Shown here in pieces: positions 42,976-51,370 of a stretch of 64,000 bases of DNA. This DNA comes from JACVRW01 sp963764665 (lineage in GTDB: Bacteria > Actinomycetota > Thermoleophilia > Solirubrobacterales > Thermoleophilaceae): positions 186,001 through 250,000 of the forward strand of contig CAVXTL010000026.1 in assembly GCA_963764665.1 (NCBI GenBank). The letters run 5' to 3'. The notes under the pieces were generated by a model. It did no database searches and had not been told where the DNA came from. It worked only from the letters and a program-made list of their open reading frames with translations. Numbering within the stretch: the first letter of the stretch is position 1; every line of letters starts with the position of its first letter. The position numbers were made by a program, and so were the translations under genes.

Positions 42976-43417
42976 AGGGCCTCCAGGCCCGTTTCCTCAG
43001 TTCGGGGTTAACCACGAGAAGGGAGAGGAAACGAAGGAAGCCCCACCAGCAGGTGCTTTGAGCGTACCCAAAACTTGGGGGAGCGATACGAAATAGGCTG
43101 CGCTCAGCGGAAAGCGTGTAGCGCCCAGTCCTTAGCCCCGGGGTCCCGAGCGGTCCCTTTCCTTGGATCAGCATCAAGCCCCCTAGCGACCATGCCTTGT
43201 GGCTACCGCTTTGCGCGAAGAGCGCGAGCTCCTGTATGGATGGCGGTCGTGGGTCCGCGTCGGCGAAGCCCTCGGATTTCGGTCAGGGCGTGTGAGCAAG
43301 GCGATCGGTGGTGGAGACGAGCACGTCCGGGCCAGCTGACCACAGGCGCCCGCGGCTTCCGCGGACCCTGGGGCGCTGCGTATGCATCCGTCGCGGGCGG
43401 ACCGCCGTACCAGGGGT
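42976..43417. other. Intergenic stretch without a recognised gene
   Basis: About 440 bases. I see no protein-like frame, tRNA or strong terminator. Confidence 0.4.
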
Positions 43418-43882
43418 GTGGAGCGCGTGTGGGACTACCCCCGACCGCCGGCCGTGGTGGCGTGCGAGCACCGTGTCCGAGTGGAGCTCGGCGGCGAGGT
43501 GCTGGCCGACTCGACCCATGCCCTGCGGGTGCTCGAGACGAGCCACCCCCCGACCGTCTACGTGCCGCCGAATGCCGTCCGCGGCGATCTCATGGCCGCG
43601 AGCGACGCACGATCGACGTGTTGCGAGTTCAAGGGCGCGGCGCGCTACCTCGACGTGGCCGTTGGCGGACGGCGCTTTCGCGCGGTCGCCTGGACCTACC
43701 CTAGCCCTTCGCTGGGCTACGAGGCGCTGCGCGACCACATCGCCTTCTACCCCGGCCGCGTCGACGCCGCCTGGATGGACGACGAGCGGGTGCAGGCCCA
43801 GGAGGGCGACTTCTACGGGGGCTGGATCACGGCCGAGCTCGTCGGCCCCTTCAAGGGCCCTCGCGGCACGCTCGGCTGGTGA
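43418..43882 (+). CDS. DUF427 family protein
   Basis: 154 residues from GTG 43418 (VERVWDYPRPPAVV); the in-frame ATG 43382 adds basic residues not typical of the family. DUF427 features: VRVELGGEVLADSTHALRVL, PTVYVPPNAV, CEFKGAARYLDVAVGG, AWTYPSPSLGYEALRDHIAF and VQAQEGDFYGGWIT. The fold is a small beta structure of unknown function, common in actinomycetes. Its stop overlaps the start of the following SRPBCC gene (GTGA), so they are co-translated. Confidence 0.87.
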   Translation: MERVWDYPRPPAVVACEHRVRVELGGEVLADSTHALRVLETSHPPTVYVPPNAVRGDLMAASDARSTCCEFKGAARYLDVAVGGRRFRAVAWTYPSPSLGYEALRDHIAFYPGRVDAAWMDDERVQAQEGDFYGGWITAELVGPFKGPRGTLGW

Positions 43883-44346
43883 GCCGCTCTCGCCCCCGCA
43901 TGGGAGGGGTGCCCAGGCTGCGCGCGGTCGAGTGCAGCGCTCCGCGCGACCACGTGTGGGCGCTCATCTCCCGCCCAGAGCGTTGGCGAGAATGGTCGCC
44001 TCACGTGCAGGGCGCACAGGGGCTGGGAACACCCGAGGTGAAGGAGGGCGCGAGCGGTGCCCTGGTGCTCCGCGGCGGCCTACGGATCCCGGCGCGGGTG
44101 ACGGAGGTGATACCGGGCGAGTCGTGGTCGTGGCAGGTGGCGGGGATGCACGTTCGCCATGCCGTTCGACCGGACGCCGGCGGCTCGCGGATCGAACTCG
44201 CCGTCGAGGGCGCCGCCGCGCCCTGGTCGCTCGTGGCCGTCGCCTATGCGCCGGTTGCCGGTCTGATCGCCCGTAACATCGCTCGCGTCGCGGAGTCAAC
44301 CTCGAGTCGCCGTTGCTGGACGAACCACGTGGACGCTGCGAGGTAG
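43879..44346 (+). CDS. SRPBCC / polyketide-cyclase-like protein
   Basis: 155 residues in the START/Bet v1-like fold pattern: LRAVECSAPRDHVWALISRP, RWREWSPHVQGAQGLG, VTEVIPGESWSWQVAGMHVR and a long C-terminal helix (VAVAYAPVAGLIARNIARVA). These proteins bind hydrophobic ligands. Coupled to the DUF427 gene upstream; the SDR gene follows 12 bases later, so DUF427-SRPBCC-SDR-SRPBCC look like one operon. Confidence 0.82.
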   Translation: MSRSRPRMGGVPRLRAVECSAPRDHVWALISRPERWREWSPHVQGAQGLGTPEVKEGASGALVLRGGLRIPARVTEVIPGESWSWQVAGMHVRHAVRPDAGGSRIELAVEGAAAPWSLVAVAYAPVAGLIARNIARVAESTSSRRCWTNHVDAAR

Positions 44347-44358
44347 TGTGAGCACGAG

Positions 44359-45360
44359 TTGATCTCCGGCCTCCTCGACAAGGCGCTCGACTGGACCGTC
44401 TTGCCCGGCTACAGCAGGGTGGGATATGCGGTGCGGGAGCGGCTCTGGAACGACGCCGAGCCGAATGCGGCACCGGCCGGCTGGTCGGTGCTGGTCACCG
44501 GCGCCGGAGCGGGGATCGGCGCCTCAGCGTGCGAGCGGTTCGCGCTCCTTGGCGCCACCGTGCACATGCTCGTGCGCGACCGTGAGAAGGGCGAAAGGGC
44601 CAGGGCTCGGATCGCCGAGCGCACCGGCTCCGACCGTCTGCAGGTAGAGGTCTGCGACGTGTCCAGCCTCGCCTCGGTGCGTGAGTTCAGCTCTCGCTTC
44701 GTCAGCGAGCAGGGCGAGCTTCATGTGCTCGTCAACAACGCCGGCGTGATGCCGTCCAAGCGCACTCACACCGAGGAGGGTTTCGAGCTCACCTTCGCGA
44801 CCAACGTACTCGGCCCGTTTCTGCTCACCAACCTGCTGTTGCCGGCCCTGCGCCGCGGCGCACCTTCGCGGGTGATCAACGTCTCCTCCGGCGGCATGTA
44901 CATGCAGCGTCTGTGCGGGGAGGACCTCCAGCTGGAGCGGCGCGAATACGACCCGCCGGGGTTCTACGCCCACACCAAGCGCTGCGAGGTAATCCTCACC
45001 GAGCTCTGGGCTGAGCGGCTGCGCGAAACCGGGATCGGCGTCCACGCCATGCACCCGGGCTGGGCGGACACGCCCGGCGTGCAGACCTCACTGCCCCGCT
45101 TTCGGAAGCTGATGCGCCCGGTGCTCCGCAGCGCCGACCAGGCGGCCGACACGATCGTCTGGCTCGCGACGGCCGCCGAGCCTGCCGATCGCACGGGTCT
45201 GTTCTGGCACGATCGGGCGCCCCGGCCCACCCACCGGGTGCCGTGGACGCGCGAGTCCGAGGCTGACCGCGAGCGACTTTGGGACGAATGCGCCCGTCTC
45301 TCCGGCTGGACCGAGGAGGCGGTGCCGGCAACGGCCTCCGGCGGCGGGGCGACCGCCTGA
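44359..45360 (+). CDS. Short-chain dehydrogenase/reductase
   Basis: 333 residues. The Rossmann motif is VLVTGAGAGIGASACERFAL, followed by NNAGVMPSK, the catalytic Ser in VINVSSGGMYM and the YxxxK motif in FYAHTKR. The N-terminal ~45 residues (LLDKALDWTVLPGYSRVGYA) extend beyond the core and resemble the DHRS12-like subgroup. The start TTG 44359 is taken; no better codon lies upstream. The substrate is unknown. The stop overlaps the next start (TGATG). Confidence 0.88.
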   Translation: MISGLLDKALDWTVLPGYSRVGYAVRERLWNDAEPNAAPAGWSVLVTGAGAGIGASACERFALLGATVHMLVRDREKGERARARIAERTGSDRLQVEVCDVSSLASVREFSSRFVSEQGELHVLVNNAGVMPSKRTHTEEGFELTFATNVLGPFLLTNLLLPALRRGAPSRVINVSSGGMYMQRLCGEDLQLERREYDPPGFYAHTKRCEVILTELWAERLRETGIGVHAMHPGWADTPGVQTSLPRFRKLMRPVLRSADQAADTIVWLATAAEPADRTGLFWHDRAPRPTHRVPWTRESEADRERLWDECARLSGWTEEAVPATASGGGATA

Positions 45361-45792
45361 TGGCCCGCTATGTGGCCACCGTGCACTCACGCAAGCCCCA
45401 GGGCGAGGCCTTCGACTACCTGGCCGACTTCAGCTCCGTCAGAGAGTGGGACGAGACCGCGGTCAGCGCCCGGATGCTCGGCGAGCAACCCGGGCTCGGC
45501 ACGGAATTCGAGGTCGTCGTTCGCTTCGCAGGCCGTGAGCTGCCGTTCGTCTACCGGACCACGACCTTCGAGCGGCCGGAGCGAATCGTCGTCCGGGCCG
45601 AAAGCTCGACGGTCGTCTCCGAAGACACGATCACTTTCCGGCCCGGCCGCAGACGGCGGCTCCGAGGTCACCTACGACGCCGACCTGCGTCCCAAGGGCC
45701 TGCTGAAGCTCGCCGATCCGATCCTGGCCCTGATGTTCAAGCGCCTCGGGGACAACGCGAAGGCGGGGCTCGAGCGCGAACTCAACCGCTGA
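45360..45792 (+). pseudogene. SRPBCC-family gene with a +1 frameshift
   Basis: From ATG 45360 the frame reads as a second SRPBCC protein (ATVHSRKPQGEAFDYLADFS, then SVREWDETAVSARMLG) up to TITFRP at ~45645. The C-terminal half continues in another frame: AADGGSEVTYDADLRPKGLL, then LADPILALMFKRLGDNAKAG and a stop at 45792. One extra base in the run CGGCCCGGCC near 45645-45654 explains the shift. Without it the product would be ~143 residues and intact, so a sequencing error is plausible. Confidence 0.72.
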
Positions 45793-45954
45793 CGGCCGGC
45801 GCCGTGGTGCCGCTGCCTAGAGTCGGCGAATGGACCGCGCGATCCGACGAGCTCGTGCTCGAGCTGGCGCGCGTACCGGATCGCGAGCGATCCTACTGCG
45901 AGAGCTGTTCGCCGGGGCGAGGTTGGCCACAAAGTCCACCCCCCTAGGGTGGCT

Positions 45955-46230
45955 TCAGTCGTGCGATTCCTCGAGCCGTAGAAAGCGAGGGTCTGTCCCG
46001 CCGATCTCACGGCCGTTGACCCAAGCCCGCCCGCCAACTGGACCATCGTCGATTAGGTCGAGCCAGACCTGTCGCGCTGCGACTTCGTCGTTCGCTCCGC
46101 GAAGTCGGACGTAAGCCCCGAACTCACTCGATGTGCCGAGCGCAGCCTCGTAGCGCTCATTGAGACGCTCTTGCTCGAGCACCGCTGCGGCTAACCGCTG
46201 TACGCCGCTCTCGCTTGCATCGCTTGTCAT
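45955..46230 (-). CDS. Hypothetical protein
   Basis: 91 residues: a helical N-terminus (VQRLAAAVLEQERLNERYEA) and a beta-rich C-terminus (VRLRGANDEVAARQVWLDLI, GGRAWVNGREIGG). ATG 46230 follows AAAGGTGG on its strand. Protein-like composition; no family recognised and no operon partner. Confidence 0.6.
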   Translation of the reverse strand: MTSDASESGVQRLAAAVLEQERLNERYEAALGTSSEFGAYVRLRGANDEVAARQVWLDLIDDGPVGGRAWVNGREIGGTDPRFLRLEESHD

Positions 46231-46368
46231 CGTCCACCTTTCGGTCCCTCTCTGGGGGACGCGCGAAAGGAGAGAAGGCGAGACCTAACGAGCGATCAAT
46301 CCAGACAGACACTAGTCCTTTCGGAATCTGCCTCTGCTGGTGTCTGAGGCCGCCAGCTCGCCGGCACA

Positions 46369-46516
46369 GAGATCGCGGATCTGAAGGCTCGGGACGACGC
46401 AGGGACGGTCCTAGTCCACGGCGGCCCCGACTTCCCCAAGTCGCTGACCCGCCTGGGCCTGGTCGAGGAATACCAGCTGACGACGGTCCCGATTGCGATC
46501 GGCGCGGGCACGATGG
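46369..46516 (+). pseudogene. Fragment of a dihydrofolate-reductase/RibD-C-like gene
   Basis: Only ~49 codons: EIADLKARDDAGTVLVHGGP, then FPKSLTRLGLVEEYQLTTVP and IAIGAGT. This is the second half of a DHFR-like (RibD C-terminal) domain, with the HGG and LVEEY-x-L segments. There is no start and the last ~40 residues are missing. The fragment stops abruptly where the 27-bp repeat core begins at 46519. Confidence 0.7.
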
Positions 46517-46518
46517 GA

Positions 46519-46545
46519 GCGTCGCTCGGAGGGACGAATCGGGCC
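46519..46545. repeat. 27-bp identical repeat core, copy D
   Basis: Identical to 38674-38700 and 49783-49809. It directly abuts the truncated DHFR-like fragment. Similarity to the other copies does not continue on either side, except for a hairpin about 65 bases on. Confidence 0.8.
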
Positions 46546-46610
46546 GCCGACTGGACACGCCGCGCGGCGCGACTGCTTGTGCTTTCACGCGAAGGCGATA
46601 CTCCTCGAAG

Positions 46611-46629
46611 CCCGCACAATGCGGGTTTT
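46611..46629 (+). terminator. Short terminator hairpin downstream of repeat copy D
   Basis: CCCGCA/TGCGGG with loop CAA, then TTTTC. The surrounding CTCGAAGCCCG resembles the sequence leading into the tRNA-fMet terminator. Confidence 0.55.
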
Positions 46630-46662
46630 CGGCGTTTGGAGACCCCCCACGGCGGCGCCATC

Positions 46663-46668
46663 TAGGCT
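46663..46668 (+). promoter_or_regulatory. -10 box TAGGCT before the PhoD-like gene
   Basis: TAGGCT lies 7 bases before GTG 46676, supporting that start over the upstream in-frame codon at 46493. Confidence 0.45.
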
Positions 46669-46675
46669 CGCCGCT

Positions 46676-48322
46676 GTGACCTCCCTCGTCCTCGGGCCCA
46701 TGCTGCGTTACGTCGACGAGCGCGTGGCCACTATCTGGGTGCAGACCGACGCGCCGTGTGAGGTCGAGATCCTCGGCAGACGCGAGCTGACGTGGCGCGT
46801 CGGCGACGCGCATTTCGCGCTCATCGCGTTGGAGGGCCTGACGACCGGCGCCGACCACCCGTACGACGTTCGGCTCGACGGCGAGGTGGCGTGGCCCGAG
46901 GCTGGATCGCCCTTTCCCCTGAGCACGATCCGCCTGCTTGACCCCGACGCGGCCCACGAGTTGGTCTTCGGGTCGTGCCGCGTCACGCTGCCCCACGAGC
47001 CGCCCTATGTGCTGCGCGCCACTGAGCACCCGTCCGGGATGGGCATCGACGCACTTCGTGCCTATGCGTTGCGCGCTGCCCGCCAGGGAGGTGGGCCGGC
47101 CTGCCCAGACATGCTGCTGATGCTTGGCGATCAGATCTACGCCGATCAGCCCTCACCGGCTCTCGAGAAGGCGATCGCCCGCCGAGAACGGCCTGCGGAT
47201 GTACCCCCTGACGAGCTCGCGGACTTCACCGAATACGCGCTCGCCTACCACGAAGCGTGGCGGGATCCGGCCATCCGCTGGCTGCTGTCGACGGTGCCCA
47301 CAGCCATGGTCTTCGACGATCACGAGATCCACGCAGAGTGGCGCATCTCGCAGGGGTGGATGGACGAGATGAACGCCGAGCCGTGGTTCGACCGGCACAT
47401 CCGCGCGGGACTGGTGGCGTACTGGGTCTTCCAGCACCTCGGCAATCTCTCCCCGGGCGAGCTGGGGCAAGGGGGTCTGTTCGAAGCGGTAAAGGAGTCG
47501 GAGGACGCCGCAGCGCTGCTCGCCTCGCGGATGGACACGGAGGGGCGCCAAGTCGGCCACAGCCGCTGGAGCTTCGCCCGCGACATCGGCGATGCGCGGC
47601 TGGTGGTCATCGACTCCCGCGCCGGCCGCGACGTCACGCCGGGGCGCCGTCAGCTCATCCAGGACGAGGAGTGGGCGTGGATCTCCGAGCAGGCGCGGCG
47701 ACCGGCCCGGCACCTGCTCCTGGCCAGCTCGGTTCCTTTTCTCCTCGCGCCCGGCCTTCATCACACGGAGGCCTGGGACGAGGCAGTGACAGACGGAGCT
47801 TGGGGCGCCATCGCCGCGCGGCTGGGGGAGTGGGCACGGCGCCGCGCCGTCATGGACCACTGGGCCTCCTTCCAGCACACCCATCGGTGCTTCGCCGAGC
47901 TAGTCGACGACGTGGCGCACGGCCGGGAGGGGGAGCCGCCGGCTTCGATCGTGATGCTGTCGGGCGATGTGCATCACTGCTACCTCGCCGAAGTCGGGTT
48001 CCGGCCTGGAAGCGGCGCTCGGAGTACGGTTTGGCAGGTCGTCTGCTCGGCATTTCGCAAGGAGCTCGCCCCGCGTGAGCGAGCGATCATCGGGCTCGGC
48101 CATTCGCGTCTAGCGGGACGCCTCGCCGGTCTACTTGCTCGCGCCGCGGGCGTTTCGCCGCTGCCGTTCAAGTGGCGGGTGGTCGACCGTCCCGCCTACG
48201 CCAACCAGGTCGCCACCCTCACCATCGACCGCGACCGGTCACACATTCGGGTCGAAGCCGTCGTCGACGACACGTGGCATCACCCGCGCCTCGACACCGC
48301 CTTCAGTCGCGATCTGGCCTGA
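46676..48322 (+). CDS. PhoD-like metallophosphatase (alkaline phosphatase D family)
   Basis: About 548 residues. Family landmarks: an N-terminal Fn3-like domain (ATIWVQTDAPCEVEILGR), then LVFGSCRVTLPHEPPY, the metal motif MLLMLGDQIYADQP, TAMVFDDHEIHAEWR with metal ligands, HLLLASSVPFLLAPG and IVMLSGDVHHCYLAEVGF. No signal peptide is visible, so it may be cytoplasmic, unlike secreted PhoD. The start GTG 46676 follows a -10 box. It is monocistronic, flanked by gene debris on both sides. Confidence 0.88.
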   Translation: MTSLVLGPMLRYVDERVATIWVQTDAPCEVEILGRRELTWRVGDAHFALIALEGLTTGADHPYDVRLDGEVAWPEAGSPFPLSTIRLLDPDAAHELVFGSCRVTLPHEPPYVLRATEHPSGMGIDALRAYALRAARQGGGPACPDMLLMLGDQIYADQPSPALEKAIARRERPADVPPDELADFTEYALAYHEAWRDPAIRWLLSTVPTAMVFDDHEIHAEWRISQGWMDEMNAEPWFDRHIRAGLVAYWVFQHLGNLSPGELGQGGLFEAVKESEDAAALLASRMDTEGRQVGHSRWSFARDIGDARLVVIDSRAGRDVTPGRRQLIQDEEWAWISEQARRPARHLLLASSVPFLLAPGLHHTEAWDEAVTDGAWGAIAARLGEWARRRAVMDHWASFQHTHRCFAELVDDVAHGREGEPPASIVMLSGDVHHCYLAEVGFRPGSGARSTVWQVVCSAFRKELAPRERAIIGLGHSRLAGRLAGLLARAAGVSPLPFKWRVVDRPAYANQVATLTIDRDRSHIRVEAVVDDTWHHPRLDTAFSRDLA

Positions 48323-48696
48323 GCTCGGCAAACCCTCCGGCGTACGGGTCATCACCATCAGTTACATAGGCCGCAGGGCCCCTCGGGGCACGAGCAGATC
48401 GGTAGCGGATGAGCCGAGCGCTTCGGCCCCCAGCGGCGAAGCCAGTCGAGCGCGGTCGGGTCGGTGCGGTCCGACCCAGCGCCCGACCAAGGACGGCGCA
48501 TCAGCGCCGACGCCAAGCTGTCGGACTCGGAGGCGGTACGACTGGAGATCGAGTCGACGAGCGCGGCAACAAATGCGGTGGTGGGCTTCTCGTCCACGGG
48601 CACGCGTGTTTCTACCGTCGCCGGCGGACGCTCGGGCGCGACCCGGAGGGGCTGCGGCGTCTCGCCCCGGAGAGACGCCATCGAGCCCGTACTGCC
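48323..48696. other. Intergenic stretch without a recognised gene
   Basis: About 370 bases. Weak coding-like runs exist on both strands (for example FVAALVDSISSRT on the minus strand) but none is long or conserved enough to call. Confidence 0.4.
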
Positions 48697-49062
48697 TCAG
48701 ACGGTCTGGGCGACCTTCCCGACCGCCTCCTGATAGATCTCCATCTGGCGGGCGATCCCCTGGTCGGTGTAGCCCTCGCTCACCTGCAGATCCTTGACTA
48801 CAAGGCTGGCGTCGACAAGGTTGCGACCGAACTCCTCGTCCTCACGCAGCGCGGCTAGCTGCTCCGCCGAGCCGCTCACCTCGATGTAGCCGCTGATGCC
48901 GCCGCCGTTGGCTCCGAGCAGCACCACGTCGAAGCGCTCGGTGCGGCCGTCCTGCTGCAGACGGCCGTGCAGGCCAATGGCCTCGTTGAACACCTCGAGC
49001 CCGCGCTCCTCGCGCCCCGGAATCGGCGAGCCCCAGCTGATGAACAGCACGCGATCCGCCAT
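48697..49062 (-). CDS. Hypothetical protein
   Basis: 121 residues from ATG 49062, which follows GGAAGGAGA at proper spacing. The N-terminus RVLFISWGSPIPGREERGLE and the core RFDVVLLGANGGGISGYIEV with SAEQLAALREDEEFGRNLVD suggest a ferredoxin-like alpha/beta dimeric barrel. The length and good ribosome-binding site support a real gene. Function unknown. Confidence 0.72.
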   Translation of the reverse strand: MADRVLFISWGSPIPGREERGLEVFNEAIGLHGRLQQDGRTERFDVVLLGANGGGISGYIEVSGSAEQLAALREDEEFGRNLVDASLVVKDLQVSEGYTDQGIARQMEIYQEAVGKVAQTV

Positions 49063-49162
49063 GCTGTCTCCTTCCACTCGCGGTCCGACAGAATGCCGGG
49101 CCAGGGAAAGGCCACCCTGCCAGCCGACATGAGTCAATGCAAGTGCCCTGGCGCTGTGGCAG

Positions 49163-49680
49163 CTACCTGTCCTCCGTTTCGAAGTGCGACTCGATTGGCA
49201 TCGCCGCGGATAGCAGGGGCGAGGCGATGTCCGGGTCGTCCTGATCGCAGACGAAGAGGAAGTCGATGACACGCGCGTCTATCGAGGCGTAGACCCCCTC
49301 GACCTTCCATCGTCTGTCGATCGTGCGCAGGCGCTCGACCCGCCCGTCGCCGTCGATCGTTCCCACCACCGAGCCGCGAATCGCACCGTCGGTCCCGTGT
49401 GGATCGGAGCCGGATTCCGCCGACGCCGTGAAGACGACCAGTTCGTCCGCGAGCGGCGTCGCGTCGCTGAAGGTGAGCGGGACGCCGTCGAGTTCGCCGA
49501 GCTCGTAAGCGCGGGTGGTCACCTCCTCGCCGCACTCGATCCGGCCGTTGTCCTGAACGCCGGCGAGGAAGTCGTCGAGCGGGACCTCTGCAACGATGTT
49601 GAGCCCCTGCTCGGTATTGCCGCGGTGGAACAGCCACAGCCGGTCGCCGAGCGGCGGAACCGCCGGGTACCGCCGTCCGG
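49163..49680 (-). pseudogene. 5'-truncated hypothetical gene
   Basis: A continuous protein-like frame from about 49675 to the stop at 49163: RYPAVPPLGDRLWLFHRGNT, VAEVPLDDFLAGVQDNGRIE, LPLT-like GVPLTFSDATPLADELVVFT and WKVEGVYASIDARVIDFLFV. It resembles the end of predicted beta-propeller-like proteins. Upstream a related run (ARVLLFAGSSTEPDGG) is in another frame and then stops at the dispersed repeat at 49719-49818, so the 5' part is lost. A product from GTG 49522 (119 residues) is possible. Confidence 0.6.
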
Positions 49681-49718
49681 CTCAGTGCTGCTTCCCGCGA
49701 ACAGCAGCACTCTCGCGG

Positions 49719-49858
49719 ATGCCACTGGCAGCCTGCCGCGGTGCTAGCTCAGGCCGCCAGCCGATATCGCTGCACGATGCGGGCGTCGCTCGGAGGGACG
49801 AATCGGGCCCCCGCTACTCCCGAGGCCCTCGCAACCGCGGGGGTTTCGTCGTTCTGGG
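49719..49858. repeat. Dispersed repeat copy B, with tRNA-3'-end-like segment and terminator
   Basis: 49719-49818 matches 38611-38710; core 49783-49809 is the identical 27-mer. 49799-49858 matches the initiator-tRNA 3' end and terminator (32769-32828) at 53 of 60 positions by hand alignment, including CCCCCGCTACT and the hairpin arms around AACC (stem CCTCGC/GCGGGG with one T-G pair). Complement strand reads ARFVPPSDARIVQRYRLAA then stop. Confidence 0.78.
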
Positions 49859-49862
49859 CAGA

Positions 49863-50047
49863 ATGCGAACCTTGGTCGAACCTCTCGAGCACGAGACGCT
49901 GGCGCGTCGGTTCATTGCGCTCGCATCGGCGCGCGACTACGGGGCAGTCGCCGAACTGCTCGATCCCGATGTTGTCTGGTACGGCAGCCGCGGGGGGATG
50001 GACGCTGAGCGGGTCGTCCGTGGCCCCGACGCCTACCTCGCCTACAT
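49863..50047 (+). pseudogene. SnoaL-like gene fragment
   Basis: ATG 49863 opens a typical SnoaL N-terminus (HETLARRFIALASARDYGAV, then AELLDPDVVWYGSRGG and RGPDAYLAYI), about 62 codons, then the similarity ends at the join with a serine-hydrolase fragment. The remaining half of the fold is missing. Confidence 0.6.
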
Positions 50048-50253
50048 TGGACGACATGGTTGCCTTCTGGAGCGCGCTCTTCGGAGGCCGGATCCTGCCG
50101 CGCGACACGATCCAGGAGATGGCCCGGCCTCGGTCTGACGTTCCAGAGGAGAGGTCCCGGTACGGGCTCGGGTTCTGGCTGGATCCGAGCGGGCCCGGCG
50201 TCTCGCTGATTGGCTACGACGCCGGAGTGTCGTTCCGCAGTTCGGTCAACCGC
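50048..50253 (+). pseudogene. Serine hydrolase (beta-lactamase-like) C-terminal fragment
   Basis: About 68 codons: LDDMVAFWSALFGGRILPRD, then RSRYGLGFWLDPSGPGVSLI and GYDAGVSFRSSV, the usual C-terminal part of class C beta-lactamase-like hydrolases (YGLGxW with a following G-x-D/H-G). No catalytic SxxK part is present. Joined directly to the SnoaL fragment. Confidence 0.65.
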
Positions 50254-50300
50254 GCCTGGAACCCCCGCAGGTCTGACCAGATACGAGACACTGGACCGAG

Positions 50301-50726
50301 ATGTCACGGGCGAACGTCGAGCTGGTCCGCCGACTCTACGGAGAGCTTGCGAGCGAGGGTTCCCCTCCAGAGTTCGATCAGCGTCTGACCGATGAGGCTC
50401 TTGGTGAGTTCTTGGATCCAAGGATCGAGTGGGTCCCGGTCGCTCACTCGTTGCTCGCCGTCGAGAGCTATCGGGGCTTTGACGGCGTGCGTCGCTTCTG
50501 GGGCGAGTTCCTCTCGACCTGGGAGAGCTACAAGGTTGAGCCGCTGAGGTTCTACGACGCCGGTGATCAGGTGGCGGTTGTGGTGCACATCACCGGCCGG
50601 ACGCACGAACTCGAAGTCGACGAGACTCGATCATCGCTCTTGACTCTCCGCGATGGGCGGGTTGTTCTAGTCCAATCGTTTGCCGACCCGGACGGTGCGC
50701 GCGAGGCCGCCGGGGTGCCGCCATAG
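50301..50726 (+). CDS. SnoaL-like / NTF2-fold protein
   Basis: 141 residues, complete: NVELVRRLYGELASEGSPPE, the turn FLDPRIEWVPV, GFDGVRRFWGEFLSTWESYK and a C-terminal sheet (GDQVAVVVHITGRTHE, then LLTLRDGRVVLVQSFAD). Ligand or substrate unknown. Together with the remnant at 49863 it shows repeated SnoaL genes in this stretch. Confidence 0.82.
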   Translation: MSRANVELVRRLYGELASEGSPPEFDQRLTDEALGEFLDPRIEWVPVAHSLLAVESYRGFDGVRRFWGEFLSTWESYKVEPLRFYDAGDQVAVVVHITGRTHELEVDETRSSLLTLRDGRVVLVQSFADPDGAREAAGVPP

Positions 50727-50748
50727 CCTTCGCTGCCTGACCTGGTTC

Positions 50749-51118
50749 CTACGTCGTGACCAGGCAGAAGCCGTTGCCAAAGGGATCTGCGCAGCGCGTC
50801 AGGCTGCCCCAGTCGCCCGACTCCTGGCCCTCGACGTTTCCGCCGAGCCTGGTGATCTCCGATGTGGACCGCCCGACGTCCTCAACGGAAAATCGAGGTG
50901 AACAGGCGTCCAGTGTCTGGCGAATGAACGGCCCTCCGTCGCCGCGAGGAACGGCATCGAGCCCTCAGGCCGCAGGATCAGGTAGAGCTCGTTGCCACCC
51001 GCAGGCAGCTTCACCGACCGCGAGTTCCGCCCAACCTCGGTGCACTGGAGCGCCTGGCAGTAGACGCGCCGGCCTCGTCGAGGTCGGCCACGTCGATGCA
51101 GATCTTCACCGTCGTCAT
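50749..51118 (-). pseudogene. VOC/glyoxalase-like gene broken by frameshifts
   Basis: ATG 51118 starts TTVKICIDVADLDEAG; the family continuation RVYCQALQCTEVGRNSRSVK is in a second frame with ELYLILRPEGSMPFLAATEG, and the end VEDVGRSTSEITRLGGNVEG and DPFGNGFCLVT in a third, with stop at 50749. At least two single-base changes break an otherwise full-length ~122-residue VOC protein. Confidence 0.68.
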
Positions 51119-51370
51119 TCGGCGCGACCGTATCCGACTTGGCTCAGACAGTCGACGGGCGACTGCGGCTGGCCGACCACGGCGCTCGAAATGCACATGA
51201 TGGATCACTCGTCACTCATGGTTTGGCGGCCCTTCGCTCGGGCATGAGTACATCGTCAGGTGAGCCGTGCAGTTCGCTCATCGACCCGGAGGGCTGACGG
51301 GCTTCTTAGCGGGGCCACGATTGGAACACCGGTCTTTTTCCGCAGTTCCAATTCAAGGAGTTCGCACCAC

